The translations under genes and the position numbers were made by a program. From Pseudomonas borbori (lineage in GTDB: Bacteria > Pseudomonadota > Gammaproteobacteria > Pseudomonadales > Pseudomonadaceae): 64,000 bases of DNA. Location of the stretch: contig NZ_FOWX01000010.1 in the NCBI RefSeq assembly GCF_900115555.1, positions 1-64,000 on the forward strand, given 5' to 3'. The notes under the pieces are model-generated. The model was not told where the DNA came from. It did no database searches and saw nothing but the letters and a program-made list of their open reading frames with translations. Every line of letters begins with the position of its first letter. The first letter of the stretch is position 1. Shown in pieces: positions 1 through 8,211 of the stretch.

Positions 1-1
1 A

Positions 2-430
2 CCGAGGCTGAGGGTGGCGGCGATGAGTCTGGGCCGCTTACGCGACCGGCTCAGGGGGCTACTGCGCCGTGCGCGAGGCTGCAAGATGGCGAACGTCATC
101 GAGCGGATAAATCCCGTGCTGCGTGGCTGGGCGGGCTACTTCAAGTTGAGCCAGAGTAAGCGACCACTTGAAGAGCTGGATGGCTGGGTGCGTCACAAAC
201 TTCGCTGCGTTGTATGGCGTCAATGGAAGCAACCCGCAACGAGGGTTCGTAACCTGATGCGTCTGGGACTCAGCGAGGCCCGCGCATCCAAGTCTGCGTC
301 CAATGGCCGTGGCCCATGGTGGAACTCGGGAGCGGCGCATATGAATCAGGCGCTGCCGAAGAAGCTCTGGGATCGCCTGGGGCTGGTCTCAATACTGGAT
401 GCGATCAACCGGCTTAGCCGCATAACCTGA
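2..430 (+). CDS. Group II intron reverse transcriptase/maturase, C-terminal fragment
   Basis: This is the C-terminal maturase-specific (GIIM) domain of a group II intron-encoded protein, which helps the intron RNA fold, splice and retrotranspose. The reading frame is open from base 2, so the ATG at base 14 is internal and the reverse-transcriptase part lies upstream of the window. Visible hallmarks are the stretch around INPVLRGWAGYFKLSQ, the DGWVRHKLR block and the GPWWNSGAAHMNQALP block near the end, all typical of the family. The stop codon is followed at once by intron domain V, as usual when the protein is encoded in domain IV. Confidence in the family is high; activity cannot be judged from a fragment. 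Confidence 0.9.
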   Translation, partial: PRLRVAAMSLGRLRDRLRGLLRRARGCKMANVIERINPVLRGWAGYFKLSQSKRPLEELDGWVRHKLRCVVWRQWKQPATRVRNLMRLGLSEARASKSASNGRGPWWNSGAAHMNQALPKKLWDRLGLVSILDAINRLSRIT

Positions 431-501
431 ACCGCCGTATACGGAACCGTACGTACGGTGGTGTGAGAGGACGGCGGATGTGAATCCGCCTCCTACTCGA
501 T
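430..501 (+). ncRNA. Group II intron domains V and VI
   Basis: Bases 431-462 fold as a domain V-like hairpin: ACCGCCGTA pairs with TACGGTGGT using G-U pairs, with an upper TACGG/CCGTA stem. Bases 466-494 form a domain VI-like hairpin in which GGCGGAT pairs with ATCCGCC, flanked by GAGG/CCTC. The A at 495 is placed as the bulged branch point. A CGC at the foot of domain V could be part of the catalytic triad. This is read by eye, not by a covariance model. Confidence 0.8.
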
Positions 502-766
502 TCTGCGGCAGACACGCGGCGGGGGCGGTAAGCGCAGTTCCGTAGCTCGAATAAGCGTCAGCGCAGTCCGGGGCAATCCAGCACCTCTGAGCGCTGCGCT
601 ATAGCCGGGCCGTTGTCGTCTCCGGTGGTCTTGGCGGGGGCGGTGAGCGTCGTTCACAGAACAGTAGCCTTGCTCGCCTAAGCTAGCATCGGTCTCTGGT
701 CTATACCACGGCGACATGGTCGTAGACTTGAAGTCTTAACCCATATTAAGGAAGAGGGCGCATTCA
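502..766. other. Intergenic stretch after the intron
   Basis: No gene is supported here. An imperfect 23-base direct repeat (GGCGGGGGCGGTRAGCG core) occurs at 518-540 and 633-655. The last bases before 767 carry AAGGAAGAGG, a usable ribosome binding site for the phosphatase gene. Confidence 0.5.
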
Positions 767-1552
767 ATGACCGAGAAAACAGCAAAGAGTGCTATCTGGC
801 TGGGCCTTGCGCTAGCGCTGGTGGGGAGTCCCGCGGCCTTCGCCGATGCCAAGGTGCAAGCCAAGACGGACTGCGCTGTTGCCGAGTTCGCCATGGGTCT
901 GCGTTTCCAGCAGCAATCGGCGGAAGTTCAGGCCCTGCAGCTGCAGGCCTACAACATCGCGACGCTGAAGCTGGATGCGGCAGTGGCCGCCGCGAAAGAT
1001 CCGTCGAAACTGGCCATCGTTACCGATCTGGATGAAACCGTCATCGATAACAGCGCCCTGTTGGCACGGGACCTTGTCAACTGTCACACCTATGACGCCT
1101 GGGACACCTGGCTGCCCTGGGAGCGTGACGGGACCCCGCAGCTGATCCCCGGCGCCAAGCAGTTTCTGCAGCACGCCGACAGCCTGGGCGTGACCATTCG
1201 CTACATCTCGGACCGTGCCGACGAGCAGAAGCCATACACCCTGGCCACCCTGAGCAAGCTCGGCCTGCCCCAGGTGTCGGTGGAAAGTGTGCTGCTGCTG
1301 GGCCCGCCCAAGGTCGAGCGGCGCGCCATCGTCAGCGCCGATCATCAGGTCGTGTTGTTGCTGGGCGATACGCTGCATGACTTCGATGGGCGTTTCCGCA
1401 AGACGCCGCTGGCCGAACAGCGCGCAACCGTGGCCGCTGAAGCGGACAAATGGGGTGCCGAGTGGATCGTCTTCCCCAATGCGGGCTACGGCACCTGGTC
1501 CAAAGCACCGTTGAGCGGCTGGGAAGCCGAGACAGTGATCGAGGCCTGGTAA
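767..1552 (+). CDS. Class C acid phosphatase / 5'-nucleotidase (HAD superfamily)
   Basis: This is a 261-aa HAD-type phosphatase of the acid phosphatase class B/C family (the e(P4) 5'-nucleotidase group). It should release phosphate from nucleotides or other monoesters in the periplasm. The nucleophile motif DLDETVIDNS is at residues 87-96 (Asp87 nucleophile, Asp89 acid/base), with the class C WDTWLPWE block after it and a later GDTLHDFDG acidic motif. Residues 1-26 are a signal peptide ending in AFA; there is no cysteine lipobox, so unlike H. influenzae e(P4) it looks soluble rather than lipid-anchored. It stands alone between the intron and a large palindromic repeat. The natural substrate is not deducible. 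Confidence 0.9.
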   Translation: MTEKTAKSAIWLGLALALVGSPAAFADAKVQAKTDCAVAEFAMGLRFQQQSAEVQALQLQAYNIATLKLDAAVAAAKDPSKLAIVTDLDETVIDNSALLARDLVNCHTYDAWDTWLPWERDGTPQLIPGAKQFLQHADSLGVTIRYISDRADEQKPYTLATLSKLGLPQVSVESVLLLGPPKVERRAIVSADHQVVLLLGDTLHDFDGRFRKTPLAEQRATVAAEADKWGAEWIVFPNAGYGTWSKAPLSGWEAETVIEAW

Positions 1553-1574
1553 GCCGCTGTTTGCTGGAGTGCAC

Positions 1575-1757
1575 TGAGAGGTTGTGAAAAAACTCTCGCC
1601 TACTGCGACCGCCTCCAAACGCCCGCTGCTGACGTTGCGCTACGTGAAAAGCAGGGTCATTTAGCTCACTAAACTTCCCTACTTTTCACGTAGCGCGCCT
1701 TGCCGCGAACGCCTGGAGACGCTCTCGCTACGGCGCTCGATTTTTTCACAGCCTCTG
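1575..1757. repeat. 183-bp MITE-like palindromic element
   Basis: Terminal arms GAGGTTGTGAAAAAA and TTTTTTCACAGCCTC pair with one mismatch. In the centre CGCTACGTGAAAAG (1638-1651) pairs perfectly with CTTTTCACGTAGCG (1682-1695), with a further TTTAG/CTAAA stem inside. It encodes nothing recognisable. The left end (TTGTGAA, CTCGCCT, CTGCGAC) resembles bases 23272-23300. It could also act as a terminator for the phosphatase gene. Confidence 0.75.
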
Positions 1758-1893
1758 AGTCCGTTCTGGCTCGATGCATGCCGGTTGCCCGGCGGATTCG
1801 TGCGCGTAACGGGCGCGAACTATAGTGATTGCGCTGGAAAAAAAAGCCTCAAGCCGTTCTAATGCCGGTCCATTTCGTCACCGTCCAAATGCA

Positions 1894-2574
1894 ATGACCA
1901 CTCTCCTGGCCCTGGATACCGCAACCGAAGCCTGCTCCGTCGCCCTGCTGCATGACGGCCAGGTGATCAGTCACTACGAGGTGATCCCGCGCCTGCACGC
2001 CCAGCGCCTGTTGCCGATGATCAAGGATCTGCTGGCCCAGGCCGGCGTGCCGCTGGCGGCGCTGGATGCGATCGCCTTCGGGCGTGGCCCGGGCGCCTTC
2101 ACCGGGGTGCGCATTGCCGTCGGCGTGGTGCAGGGTCTGGCGTTTGCCCTGGATCGTCCGGTACTGCCGGTGTCCAACCTCGCGGTACTGGCCCAGCGCG
2201 CGCAGCGCGAGTACGGAGCCAGCCAGGTGGCTGCGGCCATCGACGCGCGCATGGATGAGATCTACTGGGGCTGCTATCGCAGCGACAACGGCGAGATGCG
2301 CCTGGCCGGGGCCGAAGTGGTGGCGCCGCCCGAGCAGGTCGCTTTGCCGCGCGACGCGACGGGTGACTGGTTCGGCGCCGGTACCGGCTGGGGCACGTTC
2401 GCCGCGCGCATCCCGTTGAGCCCTTGCGCACAGGACGGCGCCATGCTGCCACATGCCGAAGATCTGCTCAGCCTGGCGCGCTTTGCCTGGGACCGCGGTG
2501 AGGCGCTGGTGGCCGACGAGGCCCTGCCGGTGTATCTGCGCGACAAAGTCGCCACGCCGAAAGCGCCGCAATAA
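1894..2574 (+). CDS. tsaB: tRNA threonylcarbamoyladenosine biosynthesis protein TsaB
   Basis: TsaB is the non-catalytic partner of TsaD in the complex that transfers threonylcarbamoyl to A37 of ANN-decoding tRNAs (t6A). The 226-aa product has the ASKHA-type N-terminus LLALDTATEACSVAL and the GRGPGAFTGVR motif (about residues 57-67), both diagnostic. An in-frame GTG at 1825 would add 23 unrelated residues; the ATG at 1894 puts MTTLLALDTATE at the normal N-terminus and is preferred. The same window also encodes TcdA (48658), which cyclises t6A to ct6A. Confidence 0.95.
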   Translation: MTTLLALDTATEACSVALLHDGQVISHYEVIPRLHAQRLLPMIKDLLAQAGVPLAALDAIAFGRGPGAFTGVRIAVGVVQGLAFALDRPVLPVSNLAVLAQRAQREYGASQVAAAIDARMDEIYWGCYRSDNGEMRLAGAEVVAPPEQVALPRDATGDWFGAGTGWGTFAARIPLSPCAQDGAMLPHAEDLLSLARFAWDRGEALVADEALPVYLRDKVATPKAPQ

Positions 2575-2768
2575 AGGCGCCGTCCGCCGTCTGCAGGGGC
2601 CAGCTTGCTGTGGTTCGGCATTCCGACGATGCTCTTTACCGCGTGACGCGCCAGACCGCCCGGATGCGCTACGTCGCCCCGTTCTGCGATCGATTGCCAA
2701 TCCGTCCGGGCGGCGCTAAATTGCATGCACTTCCACTCATTTGGCTGACCACTGCCGAGCAGCAATAG

Positions 2769-3110
2769 ATGCGCATCGACGGCTTCATACCTTCCTACTC
2801 GCCAGATCGCGGGCCTCGTTCGGGCACGGCGGTTACGCCGTTTCGCGAAGCCCAGCGCGAGATAGAACAGCGTCGTGAGCAGCCGGCAGCCCCGGCGAGC
2901 AGCCAGGGTTTCGAGCAGACTGCGCAAACCCGTTGGGTCCAGGCTTCCAGCGCCAGCAGCGACAGCCTGCCGGTCCGCACGCAGCACCTCACCTACCCGC
3001 CAGGCGTCAGCAATCGCGCGGCCCAGGCGATCGCCAGTTACAGCGCCACCGCCACCTACGCCAGCGAGCCTGGCGCCCAGGAAATCCTGGGCCTTGATCT
3101 CTACGCCTGA
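2769..3110 (+). CDS. Conserved hypothetical protein, Ala/Ser/Gln-rich
   Basis: This is a 113-aa protein of unknown function. It is low-complexity and probably disordered in the middle (Gln/Pro/Ala/Ser), with no signal peptide, membrane segment or known motif. The N-terminus MRIDGFIPSY and C-terminus EILGLDLYA give the impression of a small Pseudomonas-specific family. It ends six bases before the DUF72 gene, so the two are probably co-transcribed. Coding is supported by the ATG start, the tight spacing and the sensible frame; function is unknown. Confidence 0.7.
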   Translation: MRIDGFIPSYSPDRGPRSGTAVTPFREAQREIEQRREQPAAPASSQGFEQTAQTRWVQASSASSDSLPVRTQHLTYPPGVSNRAAQAIASYSATATYASEPGAQEILGLDLYA

Positions 3111-3116
3111 TAATTG

Positions 3117-3977
3117 ATGCGTCCCTACTTTCTTGGCTGCCCGTCGTGGAGCGAGCCGGCCTGGCGTGGTTCGCTGTATCCGGATGGCGCCCGCCCGGCG
3201 GACTTCCTGCCGCTTTATGGCCAGGTGTTCAATGCGGTCGAGGGCAATACCACCTTCTATGCGCTGCCCTCGGTCGCTACGGTTGCCCGCTGGGCGGCGC
3301 TGATGCCCGCGCACTTGCGCTTCTGCGCCAAGCTGCCGCGCACTATCAGCCACGCCGGCGATCTGCGCGAGCAACTGGTGGCCAGCGACGACTTCCGCCG
3401 CCTGCTGGCGCCCTTGGGCGTGCGGGTGGCACCGTTCTGGTTGCAGTTGCCCGCCAGCTTCGGCCCGTCGCGTCTCGCCGAGTTGAGCGCCTTTATCGAG
3501 CACTGGGCCGGCCTATCACTGGCCGTCGAGGTGCGTCATCCGGCGTTCTTCGCCAAGGGTGAAGAGGAGCGGGCGCTCAACCGCCTGCTGCTCGAGCGGG
3601 GCATCGAGCGTATCTGCCTGGATGCGCGGGCGCTGTTCAGTTGTGTGGCGCGGGAGCCGGCAGTACTGCATGCCCAGGCGAAGAAGCCGCGCCTGCCAAT
3701 CCGCCCGACGGCGTTTAGCCAGGCGCCGCAATTGCGCTTCATCGGTCATCCCGAACTCGCCGCCAACGACCGCTTCATGGCGCCCTGGCTGGACAAGGTC
3801 GCCCGCTGGATCGAGGACGGGCGCACGCCCTACGTGTTCCTGCACACTGCCGACAACCGCCTGGCGCCGCAACTGGCCCGGCGCTTCCATGCCCAGTTGA
3901 TGGCGCGCCTGCCGGGACTGGCGGGCTTGCCGGAGCCGAGCGTCGAGCCCGTGCGCGAGCAGCTGGGATTGCTCTGA
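3117..3977 (+). CDS. DUF72 family protein (YecE-like TIM barrel)
   Basis: This is a 286-aa protein of the DUF72/YecE family, a TIM-barrel fold of unknown activity. Family features seen are the N-terminal GCPSWSEPAWRGSLYPDG, the FNAVEGNTTFYALPS block (about 36-50), LRFCAKLPRTISH and, near the end, PYVFLHTADNRLAPQLA. A TTG three bases upstream (3114) is possible, but ATG 3117 is the better start. It follows the small hypothetical gene at 2769 closely and probably shares its transcript. Nothing in the neighbourhood points to a substrate. Confidence 0.9.
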   Translation: MRPYFLGCPSWSEPAWRGSLYPDGARPADFLPLYGQVFNAVEGNTTFYALPSVATVARWAALMPAHLRFCAKLPRTISHAGDLREQLVASDDFRRLLAPLGVRVAPFWLQLPASFGPSRLAELSAFIEHWAGLSLAVEVRHPAFFAKGEEERALNRLLLERGIERICLDARALFSCVAREPAVLHAQAKKPRLPIRPTAFSQAPQLRFIGHPELAANDRFMAPWLDKVARWIEDGRTPYVFLHTADNRLAPQLARRFHAQLMARLPGLAGLPEPSVEPVREQLGLL

Positions 3978-4202
3978 ATGGCGAGTTCCTGCGAGTGATC
4001 AAGAAGGCGGTTGCAACCTTTGGCCTGCACTCACGCAGAGCGAAAAACCATCCCCCTGCATGGGCCGCGTGAGCGATGAGTAAGCTTGGTGTCGGTGGCA
4101 GACATACGTGAGGGTTAATGGCTGTAGTAAAGTCCTCGCGCGTAGGCTCTGGCGCGACAGTTCTGGGAGAATTGCTCGTATCCCAGGTAGAGGAGCCGCT
4201 CT

Positions 4203-4220
4203 CATGTGACATATCACGTG
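4203..4220. promoter_or_regulatory. Dyad CATGTGA-N4-TCACGTG before the response regulator
   Basis: Arms of 7 bases with one mismatch lie 22 bases upstream of the ATG of the response regulator. The half-sites look like those of CRP/Vfr sites, but the 4-base spacer is too short for the usual N6, so this may instead be an operator for the regulator itself. A further hairpin (CTGGGA/TCCCAG) lies at about 4160-4185. Confidence 0.3.
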
Positions 4221-4241
4221 CTCAGTCTTGGAGTTTCTAGC

Positions 4242-4970
4242 ATGTCTGATGACGTGACAGTATTGGTAGTGGATGATGAACTCATCACGCGGGAGTGCCT
4301 TTGCAACTATTTTGCTCAGGAACAGTACCGTGTGCTGGCCGCCGCCACGGCAGAGGATGCGGAAAAGCTACTGGCATGCGAAGCCGTTGACTTGATCCTG
4401 CTCGACATACGCATGCCCGGTAAAGATGGCTTGACCCTGACGCGCGAGCTGCGAGTGCATTCCGAGGTTGGCATCATCCTGGTCACTGCACGCCAAGACA
4501 GTGTCGATCAATTGATCGGCCTTGAGTGTGGCGCGGATGATTACGTGACCAAACCCTTCAATCCGCGAGAGCTACTTGCCCGGGCCAAAAATATTTGTCG
4601 GCGCGTGCGACTGATAAACCAGGCGCCGCGATCGGTTGCCGTGGGGCAGGATCTGCTGCGTTTCAGCAAGTGTGTGGTGGACTTGAGCCAGCGCCAGGTA
4701 ATTGATGACAGTGGCCAGGTTAGCCAACTTACTGGCGGCGAATATCAGTTGCTCAGAGTACTGCTGCGCAATGTCGGCAAGACCATGACCCGTGACCAGC
4801 TGCTCGACGAGATGCGCAACCGCGAGTGGGCGCCGAATGATCGCACCATCGATGTGCTGGTTGGCCGTTTGCGCCGCAAACTCAGGGATGATCCGGCTAT
4901 ACCGGGAATCATCCTGACCGTCCATGGGGTCGGCTATCTGCTTGCAACAAAAGCACTCCAGCCAAAGTGA
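4242..4970 (+). CDS. Response regulator, OmpR/PhoB (TorR-like) family
   Basis: This is a 242-aa DNA-binding response regulator. The receiver domain spans about residues 5-120, with the acidic pair DD at 11-12, phospho-acceptor Asp55 in LLDIRMPG, and the later Thr/Ala and Lys of VTKPFNPREL. A winged-helix output domain follows (about 140-238, ending in VHGVGYLL). The start chosen is the ATG at 4242, preceded by GGAG, rather than an in-frame start at 4206. It overlaps the next gene by four bases (GTGA), so it forms an operon with the solute-binding protein and hybrid kinase downstream, its likely phosphodonor. Target genes are not evident. Confidence 0.93.
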   Translation: MSDDVTVLVVDDELITRECLCNYFAQEQYRVLAAATAEDAEKLLACEAVDLILLDIRMPGKDGLTLTRELRVHSEVGIILVTARQDSVDQLIGLECGADDYVTKPFNPRELLARAKNICRRVRLINQAPRSVAVGQDLLRFSKCVVDLSQRQVIDDSGQVSQLTGGEYQLLRVLLRNVGKTMTRDQLLDEMRNREWAPNDRTIDVLVGRLRRKLRDDPAIPGIILTVHGVGYLLATKALQPK

Positions 4971-5755
4971 ACCGGCTATCAACAGTGCTGCTGCTTTGCC
5001 TGCTGGCACCGCTTGCCTCGGCGCGCCCCTGGCTTGCTTGCGGCCACCCGTCATACCCGCCGGTGTCCTGGCACTCCCAGGGGGAGTTGGTGGGGCTCGC
5101 GCCGCAGGTCGTGCGACAGTTGTTCGCTGAGCTGGGCGATGAGGTGCGCATGCTGGCAATGGGTAACTGGAAGCGCTGCCTGCTGGAGGCTCGGCAGGGA
5201 CGGGTGGACATCGTCGTTGCCGCTTACCGCACCCGCGAGCGCGAAGCCTGGATGGGCTTTACCAGAGAAGCGCTGGTGGCTGACCCGATCGTGTTGTTCG
5301 TCCGTCGCGACAAGCCGTTGCGTTTTGACAGCTGGAACGATTTACGCGGGCGTACCGTCGGCTTGCTGCTCGGTGACAGCTTCGGTGATCGCTTCGACCA
5401 TTTCGCCGAGGAGCATTTGAATATCGAATGGGTATCCAGCGGCGAGCAGAACTTTATCAAACTGGCCCAGGGGCGTATCGACTTCATGCCGGTCGGCCTC
5501 TATAGCTGGAAGTTGCAGAACAGCCGTTTTGGCTATGACCAAGTCATCGTGCAGCAACCCGGCCAGTTGGTGACCGAGCACTATTACATCGGCGTGCGTC
5601 GCCACCCAACATTGCTGGCCCTGCTGCCGCGACTCGATCAGCGTCTGCGCGAGCTGGCGGCGGACGGTACCTTGCACCGCCTGGATGAACACTACAGCGC
5701 CCGCTACCTGGCAGAACCACACAGCATGCCCAACCTCTATGACCCGACTCCCTGA
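4967..5755 (+). CDS. Periplasmic solute-binding protein, family 3 (SBP_bac_3)
   Basis: This is a 262-aa exported protein with a clear signal peptide (MNRLSTVLLLCLLAPLASA) and an amino-acid-binding-protein fold. Family features include the GELVGLAPQVVRQLFAELG block, CLLEARQGRVDIVVAAY and the domain-2 DLRGRTVGLLLG segment. It starts at a GTG overlapping the regulator's stop codon, and its 3' end overlaps the kinase gene. No ABC permease or ATPase gene accompanies it, so it more likely presents a ligand to the kinase, as TorT does for TorS, than serves transport. That role is inferred from gene order only. Confidence 0.85.
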   Translation: MNRLSTVLLLCLLAPLASARPWLACGHPSYPPVSWHSQGELVGLAPQVVRQLFAELGDEVRMLAMGNWKRCLLEARQGRVDIVVAAYRTREREAWMGFTREALVADPIVLFVRRDKPLRFDSWNDLRGRTVGLLLGDSFGDRFDHFAEEHLNIEWVSSGEQNFIKLAQGRIDFMPVGLYSWKLQNSRFGYDQVIVQQPGQLVTEHYYIGVRRHPTLLALLPRLDQRLRELAADGTLHRLDEHYSARYLAEPHSMPNLYDPTP

Positions 5756-8060
5756 AACCAGCTGGCCCAGGCTGCTTGGTTATCGCCAGGAACATCCGCT
5801 AGGTTATCGGATGATTGTCTACGTGCTGGTCTGCAGTCTGGCCTTTGTGGTGCTATCCACCAGCATCCAGGCCGCAATCGAGTATCGCCGCGAGATGCGC
5901 GTGATCGAACAGCGCATCGAGTTGATCCGCAATGTCTATCTGGCCAGCCTGGCGAAAAGCATCTGGGACGTCGACCGCGAGCAGCTGCGCTTGCAGATGC
6001 GCGGCATCCTCGATTTTCCCGACATTAGCTCGCTGACCCTGGAGGATGCAGACAGTGGCGAGCGGCTGCTGTTGCACGCCGGGAAGAGTCCGGCGCAGTA
6101 CACCGCGACGCATCGTTTCGAGCTGCGCCACGAGACGTCTCTCGGTCCGCGCAGCCTCGGGCAGTTGGTGGTGCACACCGACCTTGGCGCGGTGTATGCG
6201 CGCCTTGGTTGGAGTGCCCTGACGCTCTTTCTTGGCCAGGCGCTGACCATCTTTCTGATTGTGCTGGTGGTCATGGTGATTTTTCAGCGCATGGTCACCC
6301 GCCACCTGGAACGCATGGCTCGTTATGCACGCAATCTGGGCAGCGGCTCGCGGGATGAGCGGTTGCACCTGGAGCGTCAACCGGGCACGCGCAGCGACGA
6401 ACTGGATGCGCTGGTTGAGTCACTCAACGACCTGCGCCTGGCCATCAACCAGGACATCGACCGCCGGGAGCGCGCCCACGAGCAATTACTGTTCAGTCGC
6501 GAACAGCTGCGGCGCATGGTCGACAAGCGGACTCGCAGTCTGCGTCAGGCCAAGGAGGCGGCGGAAGCTGCCAGCCGGGCGCGCTCGCAATTTCTTGCCG
6601 GGATCAGCCACGAGATACGCACTCCGATGAGCGGCATCATGGGGATTACCCAGTTGCTCTATCACACGCCGCAGTCTGAACTGGCGCAAGGCTACCTTGA
6701 TGTGCTGCGCCAGGCCGGCGAGAACCTGCTGGCCATTCTCGACGGTGTGCTCGATTACGCCAAATTGGAGGAGGGCGGTTATGTGCCGGAAGAGCAAGTG
6801 TTCTGCCTGTGCCATCTGGTCGACGAGCAGGCCCTTTTGACCGAGGCGCAGCGGCATGACAAAGCGCTGTCGGTCAGTTGCTGCATCGGGCCACACCTGC
6901 ACCAGTACTACCGGGGCGCAGTCGGTTGTCTGCGCCAGGTACTGTCCAACCTGCTGAGCAATGCAGTGAAATTCACCGAGCGGGGCACCATCATGCTAAG
7001 GGTCGGCAGCATGGGCACGTCCGGCAACAGGTTGCGCTTCGAGGTTTGTGACAGCGGCATGGGCATAAGTGCGGAGCAGCAGCAGCGGATTTTCGAACGA
7101 TTCACCCAGGCGGATGAGAGCATCACCCGCCGCTTCGGCGGGACTGGGCTGGGCTTGGCCATCTGTAAAAAGATGGTCATGGCCATGGGCGGACAGATCG
7201 GGGTAGACAGTCGTGAGGGCGCCGGCAGTACCTTCTGGTTCGAGGTGGAACTGCACGCGGTCCAGCCGCCCGCGGTGCAAATCGATGCCACAGCCACCCA
7301 GTCGCCCGTGCCCAGCCTGAGCTTGTTGCTGGTGGAGGACACGCCGATCAACCAGCAGGTCATCTGTGCTTTGCTCGAACACCAAGGGCATCTGGTGCAG
7401 TTGGCTGAGGATGGTCGGCAAGCCCTGGCTGTCTGCCGGCAGCAGGCCTTCGATGCCATCCTCATGGACATGCACCTGCCAGGCATGAGTGGCGTCGAGG
7501 TGACCCGGGCCATCCGCTCGGCAGCCGACAGCCTGAACCTCGATACGCCGGTCATCGCCTTGACCGCCAGTGTCGGTGTGGAGGACATCAAGGATTACCT
7601 GGCTGCGGGCATCGATGCGGTGCAGGCCAAGCCGCTTCAGTCGGCCGCCTTGAACCAGTTGCTGGCGGCGCTGTGTCAGCCCTCGGGCAGTCGCGTGGCC
7701 GAGGGCTTGGCGCAGGAGCAGGCTGGGATTGACCAGCAGCTGCTGGCGATCCATCGCCAGGTGTTCGGTCAGGCGCGTTTGCGCAAGCTGTTCGAGCAGT
7801 TTCAGGAGCAAGCCAAGGTGCTGCTCGTGCAAGCCGAGGATGCCTTGCAGCTGGACGATCTTTATGAGCTTGGTGAGTTGGCCCACAAGCTTGCCGGCAG
7901 CTCGAGCACCTTGGGTCTGCTAGCGCTGGCGCGGCTGGCAACGGCGTTGGAGACGAGCAGCCTGGAGGGTGATGGCGCCCGTTGCAAGGCGCTGCTCGAG
8001 GAACTCAAGGTGAAGCTGCCGAGCGATCTGAGTAGCGCCTGGCAGGCCTGTGAGGGGTGA
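5739..8060 (+). CDS. Hybrid sensor histidine kinase (HAMP-HisKA-HATPase-REC-HPt)
   Basis: This is a 773-aa phosphorelay kinase. It has TM1 at about residues 25-46, a roughly 110-residue periplasmic region, TM2 at about 158-182, a HAMP-like linker, and a coiled coil before the HisKA H-box SHEIRTP (His291). The HATPase domain has an N-box near Asn408, DSGMG around 438 and GTGLGL at 468-473. A receiver domain (Asp577 in MDMHLPGMSG) and a C-terminal HPt domain (His716 in AHKLAGSS) follow. The ATG at 5739 lies inside the preceding gene; an earlier in-frame start at 5685 adds residues unlike the family. All phosphorelay residues are intact. The architecture and operon match TorS-type systems, but the ligand is unknown. 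Confidence 0.92.
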   Translation: MTRLPETSWPRLLGYRQEHPLGYRMIVYVLVCSLAFVVLSTSIQAAIEYRREMRVIEQRIELIRNVYLASLAKSIWDVDREQLRLQMRGILDFPDISSLTLEDADSGERLLLHAGKSPAQYTATHRFELRHETSLGPRSLGQLVVHTDLGAVYARLGWSALTLFLGQALTIFLIVLVVMVIFQRMVTRHLERMARYARNLGSGSRDERLHLERQPGTRSDELDALVESLNDLRLAINQDIDRRERAHEQLLFSREQLRRMVDKRTRSLRQAKEAAEAASRARSQFLAGISHEIRTPMSGIMGITQLLYHTPQSELAQGYLDVLRQAGENLLAILDGVLDYAKLEEGGYVPEEQVFCLCHLVDEQALLTEAQRHDKALSVSCCIGPHLHQYYRGAVGCLRQVLSNLLSNAVKFTERGTIMLRVGSMGTSGNRLRFEVCDSGMGISAEQQQRIFERFTQADESITRRFGGTGLGLAICKKMVMAMGGQIGVDSREGAGSTFWFEVELHAVQPPAVQIDATATQSPVPSLSLLLVEDTPINQQVICALLEHQGHLVQLAEDGRQALAVCRQQAFDAILMDMHLPGMSGVEVTRAIRSAADSLNLDTPVIALTASVGVEDIKDYLAAGIDAVQAKPLQSAALNQLLAALCQPSGSRVAEGLAQEQAGIDQQLLAIHRQVFGQARLRKLFEQFQEQAKVLLVQAEDALQLDDLYELGELAHKLAGSSSTLGLLALARLATALETSSLEGDGARCKALLEELKVKLPSDLSSAWQACEG

Positions 8061-8145
8061 AGGCGGGGGCTCGATGGCGCTCTCGAGCGCAAACCTGTTC
8101 AGCCGCTCCAGTGCGCTACCGCTGCGAGCGATGGAAGACATAAAG

Positions 8146-8181
8146 CCCAAGGCCGGTCGTCAAGTGACGGCCGGCCCTGGG
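8146..8181. terminator. Bidirectional hairpin between convergent genes
   Basis: GGCCGGTCGTC (8151-8161) pairs with GACGGCCGGCC (8166-8176) with one G-U pair, and outer CCC/GGG extends the stem. It sits between the convergent kinase and antiporter genes. No T-run follows on either side, so it may terminate poorly or simply protect 3' ends. Confidence 0.5.
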
Positions 8182-8211
8182 GATTAGCAGCTATTCAGGG
8201 GCGCATCGGAT

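Larger units (their letters stand above)
1..501 (+). mobile_element. Group II intron, 3' portion
   Basis: The window opens inside a group II intron. A maturase C-terminus is followed directly by two RNA hairpins with the order and spacing of domains V and VI, ending in ACTCGAT. That fits an intron 3' end at about base 501, seven bases after the candidate branch-point A at 495. The 5' half of the intron and the upstream exon lie outside the window, so class and insertion site cannot be judged. Confidence 0.85.

Noticed and set aside
4975..5010. TGGCAC...TTGC resembling a sigma-54 promoter
   Set aside because: Spacing between the two elements is three bases instead of five and it is inside a coding region.
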